DNA from: Cryobacterium levicorallinum
Lineage (GTDB): Bacteria; Actinomycetota; Actinomycetes; Actinomycetales; Microbacteriaceae
Assembly (NCBI RefSeq): GCF_004402405.1
Contig: NZ_SOFE01000022.1
Coordinates: 221,342 to 285,341 of the forward strand
Length of the DNA stretch: 64,000 nt
Reading direction: 5' to 3'
The translations under genes were made by a program, and so were the position numbers. Positions 1 through 8,004 of this stretch are shown here, piece by piece (the first letter of the stretch is position 1; each line of letters begins with the position of its first letter). The notes under the pieces are model-generated. The model saw nothing but the letters and a program-made list of their open reading frames with translations. It ran no database searches and was not told the origin of the DNA.

Positions 1-1109
1 ACCGACTGGGCGCCCTCGGGTATCTGGACTTTTCCCGGTTTGCCACGCCGGAGCATCCGTTTGAGAGCAATTTGGGGCTGCGCGACCAGGTCGCAGCCCT
101 GCGGTGGGTGCGGGACAACATCCGCGCGTTCGGCGGGGACCCGGATGCCGTCACCCTGTTCGGCGAGTCGGCCGGCGGCAATGCCGTCACCACGTTGATG
201 ACGGTGCCGAGCGCGGCCGGCTTGTTCCACCGGGCCATCGCGCAGAGCGCTCCGCCGAACGCGGTCTATCCGAGTGAGCTCACCGCGCGCTGGGCCGGCG
301 AATTCGTGGACAGCCTGGCGCACGGCCCCGCAGATTACAGCGACGAACAAGCGGCCAGCCTGCTGCTCACCGTTGACCCGGACGTGCTCGCCGCCGCGAC
401 CACCGCGCTGACCGTGCGTACGCCGGACCAGGATCCGGGCACGATTCCGCTCTGCCCGGTCATCGACGGCGATTTTCTGCCGGAGCGGCCGCTCGATGCC
501 TTTCGCGACGGCCGGGCCGCGCGCATCCCGTTGATCATCGGCACCAATGCGCGGGAGGGTTCGCTGTTCAGCGGTCGCATTGACATTCTCGCCACCACGC
601 CGGCGCGCATCCGCACGATCTTCAAGAAGACCAAGAAGAAGGCGAAGAAGGCGCTCAAGGCACAGTATCCGGGCATTCCGGCGTTGCGGGCCGCGCTCGA
701 TTTTGGGGGTGACTACTCCTTCTGGTATCCGAGCGTGAAGGTCGCCGAGCGGCATTCCCGGTATGCTCCGGTGTACTTCTACCGCTTCGATGCTGCTCCC
801 CGCCTGCTGCGGCTGATGGGCCTCGACGCCACGCACGGCCTCGAACTGTTTCCGTTGTTCGACCGCCTCGATGGCTGGTTCGGCCGCGGCATGACGGCCC
901 TCGGTGGGCGCCGCGCCTTTCAGGACATTGGGAACAGAATGCAGGGCTGGTGGCTCGGCTTCGTGCTCGACGGGGTGCCATCGTCCGAGTGGCCGCGGTA
1001 TGAAGAGGGTGCCAGAGAGACGCTCATTATCGATCGGGACGACACGATCAAATCCGACCCGCATCGGGAACGACGTTTGGCCTGGGGTCGGTTTGTGCCG
1101 CACGTCTAA
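1..1109 (+). CDS. Type-B carboxylesterase, 5' end missing
   Basis: C-terminal part of an alpha/beta-hydrolase carboxylesterase; the gene starts before the window and is open from base 3. The enzyme hydrolyses carboxylic esters, natural substrate unknown. The nucleophile elbow GESAGG places the catalytic Ser at bases 168-170. GTNAREG (near base 540) matches the segment that carries the acidic triad residue, and THGLELF gives the catalytic His at bases 834-836. A lysine-rich run (KKTKKKAKKALK, near base 625) is unusual and probably surface exposed. Signal peptide cannot be judged. The next gene follows in the same direction after about 60 nt and seems to have its own -10 box. Confidence 0.9.
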   Translation, partial: RLGALGYLDFSRFATPEHPFESNLGLRDQVAALRWVRDNIRAFGGDPDAVTLFGESAGGNAVTTLMTVPSAAGLFHRAIAQSAPPNAVYPSELTARWAGEFVDSLAHGPADYSDEQAASLLLTVDPDVLAAATTALTVRTPDQDPGTIPLCPVIDGDFLPERPLDAFRDGRAARIPLIIGTNAREGSLFSGRIDILATTPARIRTIFKKTKKKAKKALKAQYPGIPALRAALDFGGDYSFWYPSVKVAERHSRYAPVYFYRFDAAPRLLRLMGLDATHGLELFPLFDRLDGWFGRGMTALGGRRAFQDIGNRMQGWWLGFVLDGVPSSEWPRYEEGARETLIIDRDDTIKSDPHRERRLAWGRFVPHV

Positions 1110-1172
1110 GCCAGCGGCGGCCCGGTCTTAGACTGGAACCTTGCGTTAGAGCCACGGCACCGGGAGCACACC

Positions 1173-2657
1173 ATTAGCAGCACTGAATCACCCACTCAAG
1201 CTGCCTCGCCGCAGCCGGCATCGCGTAGCCTCAAGGCCCGCGTCGACTCCTATTTTGAGATCACCAGCCGCGGCTCCACCTGGTCCCGCGAATTCCGCGG
1301 GGGAGTCGTCACCTTCGTCACGATGGCCTACATCGTCATTCTTAACCCACTGATTCTCGGCGGGTTCAGCGCCGACCAGGCCGCCGTCGACGTCGAGGGT
1401 GGCTGGCTGCCCAACGAGCAGGTCGCCGCCGTCACCGCGCTGACCGCCGGCGTCATGACCATTTTGTTCGGCGTCATTGCCCGCCTGCCCTACGGCTTCG
1501 CTGCGGGCCTCGGCATCAACTCCTTCCTCGCCGTGAGCGTCGTCGGCCAGGTCACCTGGGCCGAAGCGATGGGCCTCGTCGTCATCAACGGCCTCATCAT
1601 CGTGCTGCTCGCCTCCACCGGCCTGCGCGAACTCATCTTCAACGCCATCCCGCGCCCTCTGAAAATCGCCATCACGGTCGGTATCGGCCTGTTTATCGCG
1701 TTCATCGGACTGGTCGACTCCGGTTTCGTGCGCGCCAGCGGCGCCAACTCGCCGCCGGTGCAGCTCGGCGATGCCGGCTCGATCGCCACCCTGCCGACCG
1801 CGGTGTTCGTGATCGGACTGATCATCATGGGCGTGCTGCTTGCCCGGAAGGTCAAGGCCGCCCTGCTGATCGGCATCGTCGCGACCACCATCGTCGCCGT
1901 CATTCTGGAAGCCATCTTCAAGGTCGGGCCTTCGTTCGGTACGAACCCGGCCGGCTGGAACCTCAACGCCCCGGTGCTGCCGACGAGCGTCGTCGCTGTG
2001 CCCGACCTCGGCCTGATCGGTGAGGTCTCCTTCGGCGCGTTCGAACGCATCGGCATGCTCGCCGCCGTGATGCTGGTCTTCACCCTGGTCTTCACGAACT
2101 TCTTCGACGCCATGGGCACCATGACCGGCCTGGCCAGTGAAGCCGGCCTCGCCGACAAGGACGGCAAGTTTCCGCGGCTGAAGTCCGCCCTGATCGTCGA
2201 GGGCATCGGGGCCGTCGCCGGCGGTGCGTCGAGCGCCTCCTCGAACACCGTGTTCATCGAGTCCGGTGCCGGCATCGGCGAGGGAGCCCGCACCGGCGTT
2301 GCGAACGTGATCACCGGCATCCTCTTTCTGGCCGCCATGTTCTTCACGCCGCTGACCCAGATCGTGCCGCTCGAGGTGGCCGCAGCCGCCCTCGTCATCG
2401 TTGGAGCGCTCATGGTGTCGCAGATTCGGCACCTCGACTTCACCGAATTCTCCAGCACCCTGCCGATCTTCCTCACCATCATCGTGATGCCGCTGACCTA
2501 CTCGATCGCCAACGGCATCGGCGCCGGCTTCATCAGCTGGGTGCTCGTGCGCAGCCTGTCCGGCAAGGCGCGTGAGATCAGCCCGCTGCTCTGGGTCGTC
2601 GCCGTCGGCTTCGTGCTCTACTTCGTGCGTGGCCCGGTCGAGCTGCTCATCGGCTGA
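1173..2657 (+). CDS. NCS2/AzgA-type purine permease, apparent ATT start
   Basis: Proton-coupled permease of the NCS2 family, AzgA-like (adenine, guanine or hypoxanthine uptake), with about 12 membrane segments. Family N-terminal sequence (DSYFEITSRGSTWSREFRGG) is encoded upstream of the first in-frame ATG (base 1323), and that ATG lies inside the first membrane helix (FVTMAYIVILNP). The frame is open back to the previous stop at 1107-1109 and has no ATG, GTG or TTG in between. ATT at 1173 has GGGAG six bases upstream and a possible -10 box TAGACT at 1129-1134, so I place the start there (494 residues). Family assignment is secure; exact purine specificity is not. Confidence 0.85.
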   Translation: MSSTESPTQAASPQPASRSLKARVDSYFEITSRGSTWSREFRGGVVTFVTMAYIVILNPLILGGFSADQAAVDVEGGWLPNEQVAAVTALTAGVMTILFGVIARLPYGFAAGLGINSFLAVSVVGQVTWAEAMGLVVINGLIIVLLASTGLRELIFNAIPRPLKIAITVGIGLFIAFIGLVDSGFVRASGANSPPVQLGDAGSIATLPTAVFVIGLIIMGVLLARKVKAALLIGIVATTIVAVILEAIFKVGPSFGTNPAGWNLNAPVLPTSVVAVPDLGLIGEVSFGAFERIGMLAAVMLVFTLVFTNFFDAMGTMTGLASEAGLADKDGKFPRLKSALIVEGIGAVAGGASSASSNTVFIESGAGIGEGARTGVANVITGILFLAAMFFTPLTQIVPLEVAAAALVIVGALMVSQIRHLDFTEFSSTLPIFLTIIVMPLTYSIANGIGAGFISWVLVRSLSGKAREISPLLWVVAVGFVLYFVRGPVELLIG

Positions 2658-2687
2658 GTTATCCGACAAGCGGATGCCGCGGCGCGG

Positions 2688-3422
2688 CTACTCGAGAAAG
2701 CCGCGCAGCAGCAGCGCTGTCCCGGCTAAATGCTCACGCATCGCCTGGGCGGCGGCACCTGCCCGACCGGACAGGATCGCCAGCACAATCTGTTCGTGCT
2801 GCGCGTCGGAGTGGGCGATATTCGGGCTCAGCAACGGGATGGCGTCGAGCAGATCGTTGACCCGCATCCGCACGTCGGCCAGCAGCGGCACGAGCGACGG
2901 CGAACCGGCCAACTCCCCGATATAGAGGTGCAGGCGAGCATCGAGCCTTCGGTAGTCCTCGGCGCTGGCCTCCCGCACCGCACCGAGGCTGGCCCAGAGC
3001 AGCTCGCGCTCCGCCGCCGGCAGCACCCGGCTGGCGGCGGCCCGGGCGGCGCCGACCTCGAGAATGTCGCGCAGCGTCAGCACATCGTCGATTTCGGCGG
3101 AACCGGGCGCCGGCGCGGCACCGTCGGGGTCGGGCGAAGCGGGAATCACCGCGGTGACGAAGGTGCCGCCGTAGCGTCCACGCCGGGACACCAGATAGCC
3201 AGCCTCGGCGAGGGAGGCGATCGCGTCGCGCAGCGTGTCCCGGCTGACGTTCAACTGCGCGGCCAAATCCCGTTCGGCGGGCAACCGTTCCCCGGGCGCG
3301 ACCAAGCCCAGTCGCACCGTCTGCAGCAGCCGCTGCACGGTCTCCTCGAAGGCGTTCCCGCCCGGCACCGGGCGCAGCAGCAGACCGCTGTCGAGGCCAC
3401 TGACTGCGGGCGGGTCGGCCAT
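2688..3422 (-). CDS. FCD-domain GntR-family transcriptional regulator
   Basis: FadR-type GntR regulator, 244 residues. The N-terminal winged helix-turn-helix is visible around residues 30-90 (AAERDLAAQLNVSRDTLRD and the wing RRGRYGGTF), followed by an all-helical FCD effector domain. It is the last gene of the glutamine-synthetase-like operon: its ATG shares one base with the stop codon of the dehydrogenase gene. It probably controls that operon and the divergent permease in response to a small organic acid or amine derivative; the ligand is unknown. Confidence 0.9.
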   Translation of the reverse strand: MADPPAVSGLDSGLLLRPVPGGNAFEETVQRLLQTVRLGLVAPGERLPAERDLAAQLNVSRDTLRDAIASLAEAGYLVSRRGRYGGTFVTAVIPASPDPDGAAPAPGSAEIDDVLTLRDILEVGAARAAASRVLPAAERELLWASLGAVREASAEDYRRLDARLHLYIGELAGSPSLVPLLADVRMRVNDLLDAIPLLSPNIAHSDAQHEQIVLAILSGRAGAAAQAMREHLAGTALLLRGFLE

Positions 3423-4213
3423 TATTCTGGGGTGACGTAGGCCGAGCTGATACCGCCGTCGACCAGAAAGGTCGAGCCGGTCATGAACGAAGAATCATCG
3501 CTTGCCAGAAAGGCCACCGCTGCCGCGAGTTCCTCGGGCTCGGCGAACCGGCCGACCGGAATATGTACGAGCCGCCTTGCGGCACGTGCCGGGTCTTTCG
3601 CGAACAACTCCTGCAACAGCGGAGTGTTCACCGGGCCGGGGCAGAGCGCGTTCACCCGAATGCCCTGGCGGGCGAACTGCACGCCGAGTTCACGGCTCAT
3701 CGCCAGCACCCCGCCCTTCGAGGCGGTGTAGGAGATCTGGCTCGTCGCCGAACCGAGCACCGCGACGAAACTCGCCGTGTTGATGATCGATCCGCTGCCC
3801 TGCCTGACCATGTGGCGAAGCGCCGCCCGGCAGCACAGATACACCGACTTGAGGTTGACGTCCTGCACGTTCTGCCAGGCCGGCAGCTCGGTTGTTTCAA
3901 TGGAATCGTCGTTGGGCGGGGAAATACCGGCGTTGTTGAACGCCACATCGACCGAGCCGTAGGTGTCGAAGGCTGTGTCGAACAGGTGGTTCACCTCCTC
4001 CTGATCGGTGACGTTGACCTTCACGAACAGCCCGCCGACCAGCGCGGCGGCCGCCTGCCCGGCGGTTTCGTCGAGGTCGCCGATCACGACCGTCGCCCCC
4101 TCGGCGGCAAACCGTTTCGCCGTGGCCAGCCCGATACCGCTGGCTCCGCCGGTGATGACGGCGACCTTGCCGGCCAGACGCTGGGTCAGGTCTATTCGAG
4201 CGATGCTGCTCAC
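3422..4213 (-). CDS. Short-chain dehydrogenase/reductase (SDR)
   Basis: Classical SDR, NAD(P)-dependent, 263 residues from the GTG chosen here. The Rossmann motif TGGASGIG, the NNAG motif and the active-site YTASKGG (YxxxK) are intact, and the C-terminus has the usual FLASDDSSFMTGSTFLVDGG segment. The GTG at 4213 has AAGGAG six bases upstream; an in-frame TTG at 4228 overlaps that ribosome binding site and is unlikely. In the cluster it could oxidise the free hydroxyl of gamma-glutamylethanolamide to an aldehyde for the neighbouring aldehyde dehydrogenase. That role is inference; the SDR fold is certain. Confidence 0.88.
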   Translation of the reverse strand: MSSIARIDLTQRLAGKVAVITGGASGIGLATAKRFAAEGATVVIGDLDETAGQAAAALVGGLFVKVNVTDQEEVNHLFDTAFDTYGSVDVAFNNAGISPPNDDSIETTELPAWQNVQDVNLKSVYLCCRAALRHMVRQGSGSIINTASFVAVLGSATSQISYTASKGGVLAMSRELGVQFARQGIRVNALCPGPVNTPLLQELFAKDPARAARRLVHIPVGRFAEPEELAAAVAFLASDDSSFMTGSTFLVDGGISSAYVTPE

Positions 4214-4263
4214 GATTTTCTCCTTCAATCTCAGACAAGCGGATGCTTCGCGCGGGTGCTGCG

Positions 4264-5625
4264 CTAGTCGACCGCGATGAAAACGTTCTTGGTATCGGTG
4301 AAGTTCAGCGGGGCATCCGGCCCCAGCTCACGTCCGAGCCCCGACTGCTTGAACCCGCCAAACGGGGTCGAGTAGCGCACCGAGGAGTGCGAGTTGACCG
4401 ACAGGTTGCCGGATTCGACACCGCGCGCCACGCGAAGGGCCCGGCCGACATCGCGGGTCCAGATCGAGCCGGACAGCCCGTACTGGGTGTCGTTGGCCAG
4501 TCGCACCGCGTCGGCTTCGTCATCGAAGGGCAGCACCACCACGACCGGGCCGAAGATCTCGTCGGTGACACAGCGATCGGTGAGGCTTGCCGGGGTGAGC
4601 ACGGTTGGTGCGACCCAGAATCCGGGGCCGATCGGGGCGTGGCCGCGAAACGCCACCGGAGCATCCACTGGCAGATAGGCGGACACCGCGGCGTGATGCT
4701 GGCGGGACACGAGCGGTCCCATTTCTGTGGCCGGGTCGGTCGGGTCGCCGACCGCGACCGCGGCAACGGCCGGTTCGAGCAGTTCCAGGAAGCGGTCGAA
4801 CTGGCTCGCCTGCACGAGGATGCGGCTGCGGGCGCAGCAATCCTGGCCGGCGTTCTCGAACACGCCGGACGGCGCGCTCGCGGCGGCCCGTTCGAGGTCG
4901 GCGTCGGCGAAGACGATGTTGGCGCTCTTACCGCCGAGTTCCAGGGTGACGCGTTTCACCTGCTCCGCGCAGCCGGCCATGATCTGCTTGCCGACTGCGG
5001 TCGATCCGGTGAAGACGATTTTGCGTACGTCGGGGTGGGTGACGAAGCGGTTTCCGACGACGGAACCGCGCCCGGGCAGCACCTGGAACAGCCCATCGGG
5101 CAGTCCGGCTTCGAGGGCCAGTTCACCGAGCCGCAGGCTGGAGAGCGGGGTCCACTCGGCCGGTTTCAGCAGCACGGCGTTGCCGGCCGCGAGGGCTGGC
5201 GCGAAACCCCAGGCACCGATCGTCATCGGAAAGTTCCACGGCGTGATCACTCCCACCACGCCGAGCGGCTCGTGAAAGGTGAGGTTGATGCCGCCGGAGA
5301 CCGGAATCTGCTGTCCGAACAGGCGCTCGGGTGCCGCCGAATAATACTCGAGCACGTCGCGCACGTGCCCGGCCTCCCAACGGGCTTGCGTGATCGGATG
5401 CCCCGAGTTGCGCACCTCGAGGCCGGCCAGGTTCTCTCGGTCGGCGTCGACAGCGGCGGCGAATCGGCGCAGCATTCGGGCTTTGTCGGCCGGAGCCACG
5501 GCCGCCCACAGCTTCTGGGCCGCGACCGCCCGGGCGACGGCCTCGTCGGTTTCGTCCACACCGACGTGCTCGATGGTCTCGGCGGTCGACTCGTCGGCCG
5601 GGTTGACGATGGTGTAACTGCTCAC
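4264..5625 (-). CDS. NAD(P)-dependent aldehyde dehydrogenase
   Basis: ALDH superfamily enzyme, 453 residues, full length. Visible motifs are TPWNFPM, FTGSTAVGK (cofactor binding), ELGGKSANIV with the general-base Glu, and GQDCCARSR with the catalytic Cys at residue 263 (a second Cys follows directly). The GTG start has AAGGAG seven bases upstream and overlaps the stop of the upstream hydrolase gene by four bases (GTGA). It most likely oxidises a gamma-glutamyl aminoaldehyde, like PuuC in putrescine breakdown, or here gamma-glutamylacetaldehyde to gamma-glutamylglycine. Specificity cannot be read from the sequence. Confidence 0.92.
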   Translation of the reverse strand: MSSYTIVNPADESTAETIEHVGVDETDEAVARAVAAQKLWAAVAPADKARMLRRFAAAVDADRENLAGLEVRNSGHPITQARWEAGHVRDVLEYYSAAPERLFGQQIPVSGGINLTFHEPLGVVGVITPWNFPMTIGAWGFAPALAAGNAVLLKPAEWTPLSSLRLGELALEAGLPDGLFQVLPGRGSVVGNRFVTHPDVRKIVFTGSTAVGKQIMAGCAEQVKRVTLELGGKSANIVFADADLERAAASAPSGVFENAGQDCCARSRILVQASQFDRFLELLEPAVAAVAVGDPTDPATEMGPLVSRQHHAAVSAYLPVDAPVAFRGHAPIGPGFWVAPTVLTPASLTDRCVTDEIFGPVVVVLPFDDEADAVRLANDTQYGLSGSIWTRDVGRALRVARGVESGNLSVNSHSSVRYSTPFGGFKQSGLGRELGPDAPLNFTDTKNVFIAVD

Positions 5626-6386
5626 GGGGTTGCTCCTTCAATGTGGGCCGCCCGGTATTCGGTGGCGGCTGCAACGAGCCCGCTGAACAGGCGCAGGTCA
5701 TCGGGCGACTGCTCCGGATGCCACTGCACGGCCACCCCGAACGGAACCGTCGGCAGTTCGATCGCCTGCACGATGCCGGCATCCGTTTTCGCCGTCACCG
5801 TGAGGCCGTCGGCGACCCGGTCGATGGACTGGTGGTGATACACCGGCACCGCCGGCAGCAGGGTCTGGCCATCGAGCAGTGTACTGAGGGTCGTGTGCGG
5901 TTCGATCACGACGTCGACGACGTTGAACACGCCGCCGCCCGCCTGGTAGCTGGTGTCGCCGACCAGATCGGGCAGATGCTGGTGCAGGCTGCCGCCGAGG
6001 GCGACGTTGAGCATTTGGGCGCCGCGACAGATGCCCAGAAACGGAAGTTCGCGGGCGATGGCCTCGTGCAGCAGCAGATCTTCCCAGGTGTCGCGGTCGG
6101 GCCGGGGTTCGTCGGTCTGTACGTGCGGCGCCTGCCCGTACCGGGCCGGGTCGACGTCTTTGCCGCCGGTGATGATCAGGCCGTCGAGCCCATCGAGCAC
6201 CCGCCGGGCGACGGCGGCATTCACCGGCTGCGGCGGCAGCAGTACGGCGATCCCGCCGGCGCTCGTGACCGCATCGAAGTACACCCGCGGCAAGATCGCG
6301 GCCGGCACGTCCCACACCCCGGTCTGGGCCTGTTCCAGATAGGTGGTCAGACCGATGATCGGTCCGGGAGTTTCAGAGGCGTTCAA
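5622..6386 (-). CDS. PuuD-like gamma-glutamyl-amide hydrolase (class I GATase fold)
   Basis: Class I glutamine amidotransferase-like hydrolase of the gamma-glutamyl-gamma-aminobutyrate hydrolase (PuuD) family, 254 residues. The nucleophile Cys lies in FLGICRGAQML and the His/Glu pair in VQWHPEQS. The family releases free glutamate from a gamma-glutamylated carboxylic acid. The start is a TTG lying 14 bases inside the end of the ligase gene, with no clear ribosome binding site, so translational coupling is likely. In this cluster it would do the last step, freeing glutamate and glycine (or another omega-amino acid). Confidence 0.92.
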   Translation of the reverse strand: MNASETPGPIIGLTTYLEQAQTGVWDVPAAILPRVYFDAVTSAGGIAVLLPPQPVNAAVARRVLDGLDGLIITGGKDVDPARYGQAPHVQTDEPRPDRDTWEDLLLHEAIARELPFLGICRGAQMLNVALGGSLHQHLPDLVGDTSYQAGGGVFNVVDVVIEPHTTLSTLLDGQTLLPAVPVYHHQSIDRVADGLTVTAKTDAGIVQAIELPTVPFGVAVQWHPEQSPDDLRLFSGLVAAATEYRAAHIEGATP

Positions 6387-7740
6387 AGCCGCGCACCCGC
6401 TCCCAATCGGTCACGGCGGCGTCGAAGGCCGTCACCTCGATGCGGGCGTTGTTGGCGTAGTGCTCGACGACCTCGTCGCCGAAGGCCTCCCGGGCGATAG
6501 CCGACCCGGTGAACAGGTCGGCCGCTTCGCGCAGGGTCGAGGGCACCCGTGGCAGGTCGCTGGTGTAGGCGTTGCCTTCGAAGGCCGGCTCCAGTTCAAG
6601 CTCGTGCTCGATGCCGTAGAGACCGGCCGCGATCAGGGCGGCGACGGCGAGATACTGGTTGACGTCGCCGCCGGGCACCCGGTTCTCCACTCGGATACCT
6701 GGGCCATGCCCGACCACGCGCAGGGCACAGGTGCGGTTGTCGAAGCCCCAGCCGAGCGCGGTCGGGGCGAAACTACCGGGCACGTAGCGCTTATAGGAGT
6801 TGATATTGGGGGCAGAAAAGAGGGTGAGTTCGCGCATCACCGCGAGCTGTCCGGCCACAAACTGTCGGAACACGGGCGACATGCCGTTTTCGGCATCAGC
6901 TTGATAGAACGCTGATTCGCCGCCGGGGCGCTGCAGACTGATATGGATATGGCAGCTGTTGCCCTCGCGCTCGTTGTATTTGGCCATGAAGGTGATGCTC
7001 TTGCCCTGGGCGTCGGCGATCTCTTTGGCACCGCTCTTATAGATGGAGTGGTTGTCGCAGGTGGCCAGGGCCGTGGCGTAGCGAAACCCGATCTCCTGCT
7101 GACCGAGGTTGCACTCACCCTTGACGCCCTCGCAATACATTCCGGCGCCGTCCATGGCCAGACGGATCTCCCGCAGCAACGGCTCCATTCGAGCGGATGC
7201 CTGCAGCGAGTAGTCGATGTTGTAATCGCTGGCCGGGGTCAGGCCTCGATAGCCCTTCTGCCAGGCAGCGCGGTAGCCATCGTCGAACACGATGAATTCC
7301 AGCTCGGTCGCGCAAAAGGGGAGGAGGCCGTATGCGGCCAGTCGGTCGAGCTGCCGGCGCAGAATCTGCCGCGGCGAGGCGACCACGGGGGTGTCGTCTG
7401 GCCAGTACAGGTCGGCGGTGACCAGGGCGGTTCCGGGCAGCCACGGAGCCAGACGGAGGGTGTCAAGGTCGGGCCGCATCGCCATATCGCCGTAGCCGCG
7501 GCCCCAGCTCGACATGGCGTAACCCTCGACCGTGTTCATCTCCACGTCGACGGCGAGCAGATAGTTGCAGCACTCAGCACCGTGCGCCGCGGCATCCTCC
7601 AGGAACAGCCGTGCTGAGAGACGCTTGCCCACCAGCCGCCCCTGCATGTCGGTGAACGCGACGATCACCGTATCGATCTCGCCGAGCGCAACCCGCGCGG
7701 TCAGCTCGTCCAGGGTGAGGTTTCCGGTACGGGTGGTCAT
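6373..7740 (-). CDS. Glutamine-synthetase-like gamma-glutamyl-amine ligase
   Basis: Glutamine synthetase superfamily protein, 455 residues, nearer to PuuA/GlnA3/GlnA4-type ligases than to housekeeping GlnA. The N-terminal beta-grasp domain (FTDMQGRLVGKRL) is followed by metal-binding segments: ELEF, GECNLGQQE, GNSCHIHIS and the substrate/ATP segment ending RVENRVPGGDVNQYLA. Such enzymes join glutamate to an amine (putrescine, ethanolamine and others) using ATP. It is the first gene of the five-gene operon. Its ATG has GAGGAG seven bases upstream and it is divergent from an ethanolamine-type permease. Amine identity is inferred from context only. Confidence 0.9.
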   Translation of the reverse strand: MTTRTGNLTLDELTARVALGEIDTVIVAFTDMQGRLVGKRLSARLFLEDAAAHGAECCNYLLAVDVEMNTVEGYAMSSWGRGYGDMAMRPDLDTLRLAPWLPGTALVTADLYWPDDTPVVASPRQILRRQLDRLAAYGLLPFCATELEFIVFDDGYRAAWQKGYRGLTPASDYNIDYSLQASARMEPLLREIRLAMDGAGMYCEGVKGECNLGQQEIGFRYATALATCDNHSIYKSGAKEIADAQGKSITFMAKYNEREGNSCHIHISLQRPGGESAFYQADAENGMSPVFRQFVAGQLAVMRELTLFSAPNINSYKRYVPGSFAPTALGWGFDNRTCALRVVGHGPGIRVENRVPGGDVNQYLAVAALIAAGLYGIEHELELEPAFEGNAYTSDLPRVPSTLREAADLFTGSAIAREAFGDEVVEHYANNARIEVTAFDAAVTDWERVRGFERL

Positions 7741-7866
7741 TGAGCTTCTCCTCGGAGCCGGTCAAACGAAACGAGTCGGTCAAAGCCGGCAATCGTGCGA
7801 TTTTCAACCATTAGACCACAGACCCAGCCGTACAGGGAAGGCCAATTTGCCTACACTGAGCAGATT

Positions 7867-7894
7867 TCATTTACTCAAAGGTATATACACCGCA
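7867..7894. promoter_or_regulatory. Possible operator between ligase and permease genes
   Basis: The divergent intergenic region (7741-8004) is AT-richer than its surroundings here and contains GGTATATACACC, with an 8-base perfect palindrome GTATATAC inside. The outer GGT-N6-ACC arms resemble operators of GntR/FadR-type repressors, which often contain TGGT..ACCA. The FCD regulator of the cluster is the natural candidate to bind. This is a pattern match only. Confidence 0.3.
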
Positions 7895-8004
7895 CCATTC
7901 CAGGCCATACCATCGTGCCAATCTCACTGAACTAGTGCTCACCGGCCGAAGGTGTTTTGCGTCTGTTTACCGACCGGGTGCGCAACGAGCGCAAAGGAAT
8001 ACTG

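Noticed and set aside
1188..2669. Open frame of 493 codons opposite the purine permease
   Set aside because: The translation is low-complexity (Asp/Glu/Gly/His-rich), matches no family, and the plus strand encodes a clear NCS2 permease. It is a by-product of GC-rich codon usage.
4243..5838. Open frame of 531 codons opposite the aldehyde dehydrogenase
   Set aside because: Shadow of the ALDH and hydrolase genes, no start signals, no recognisable motif.
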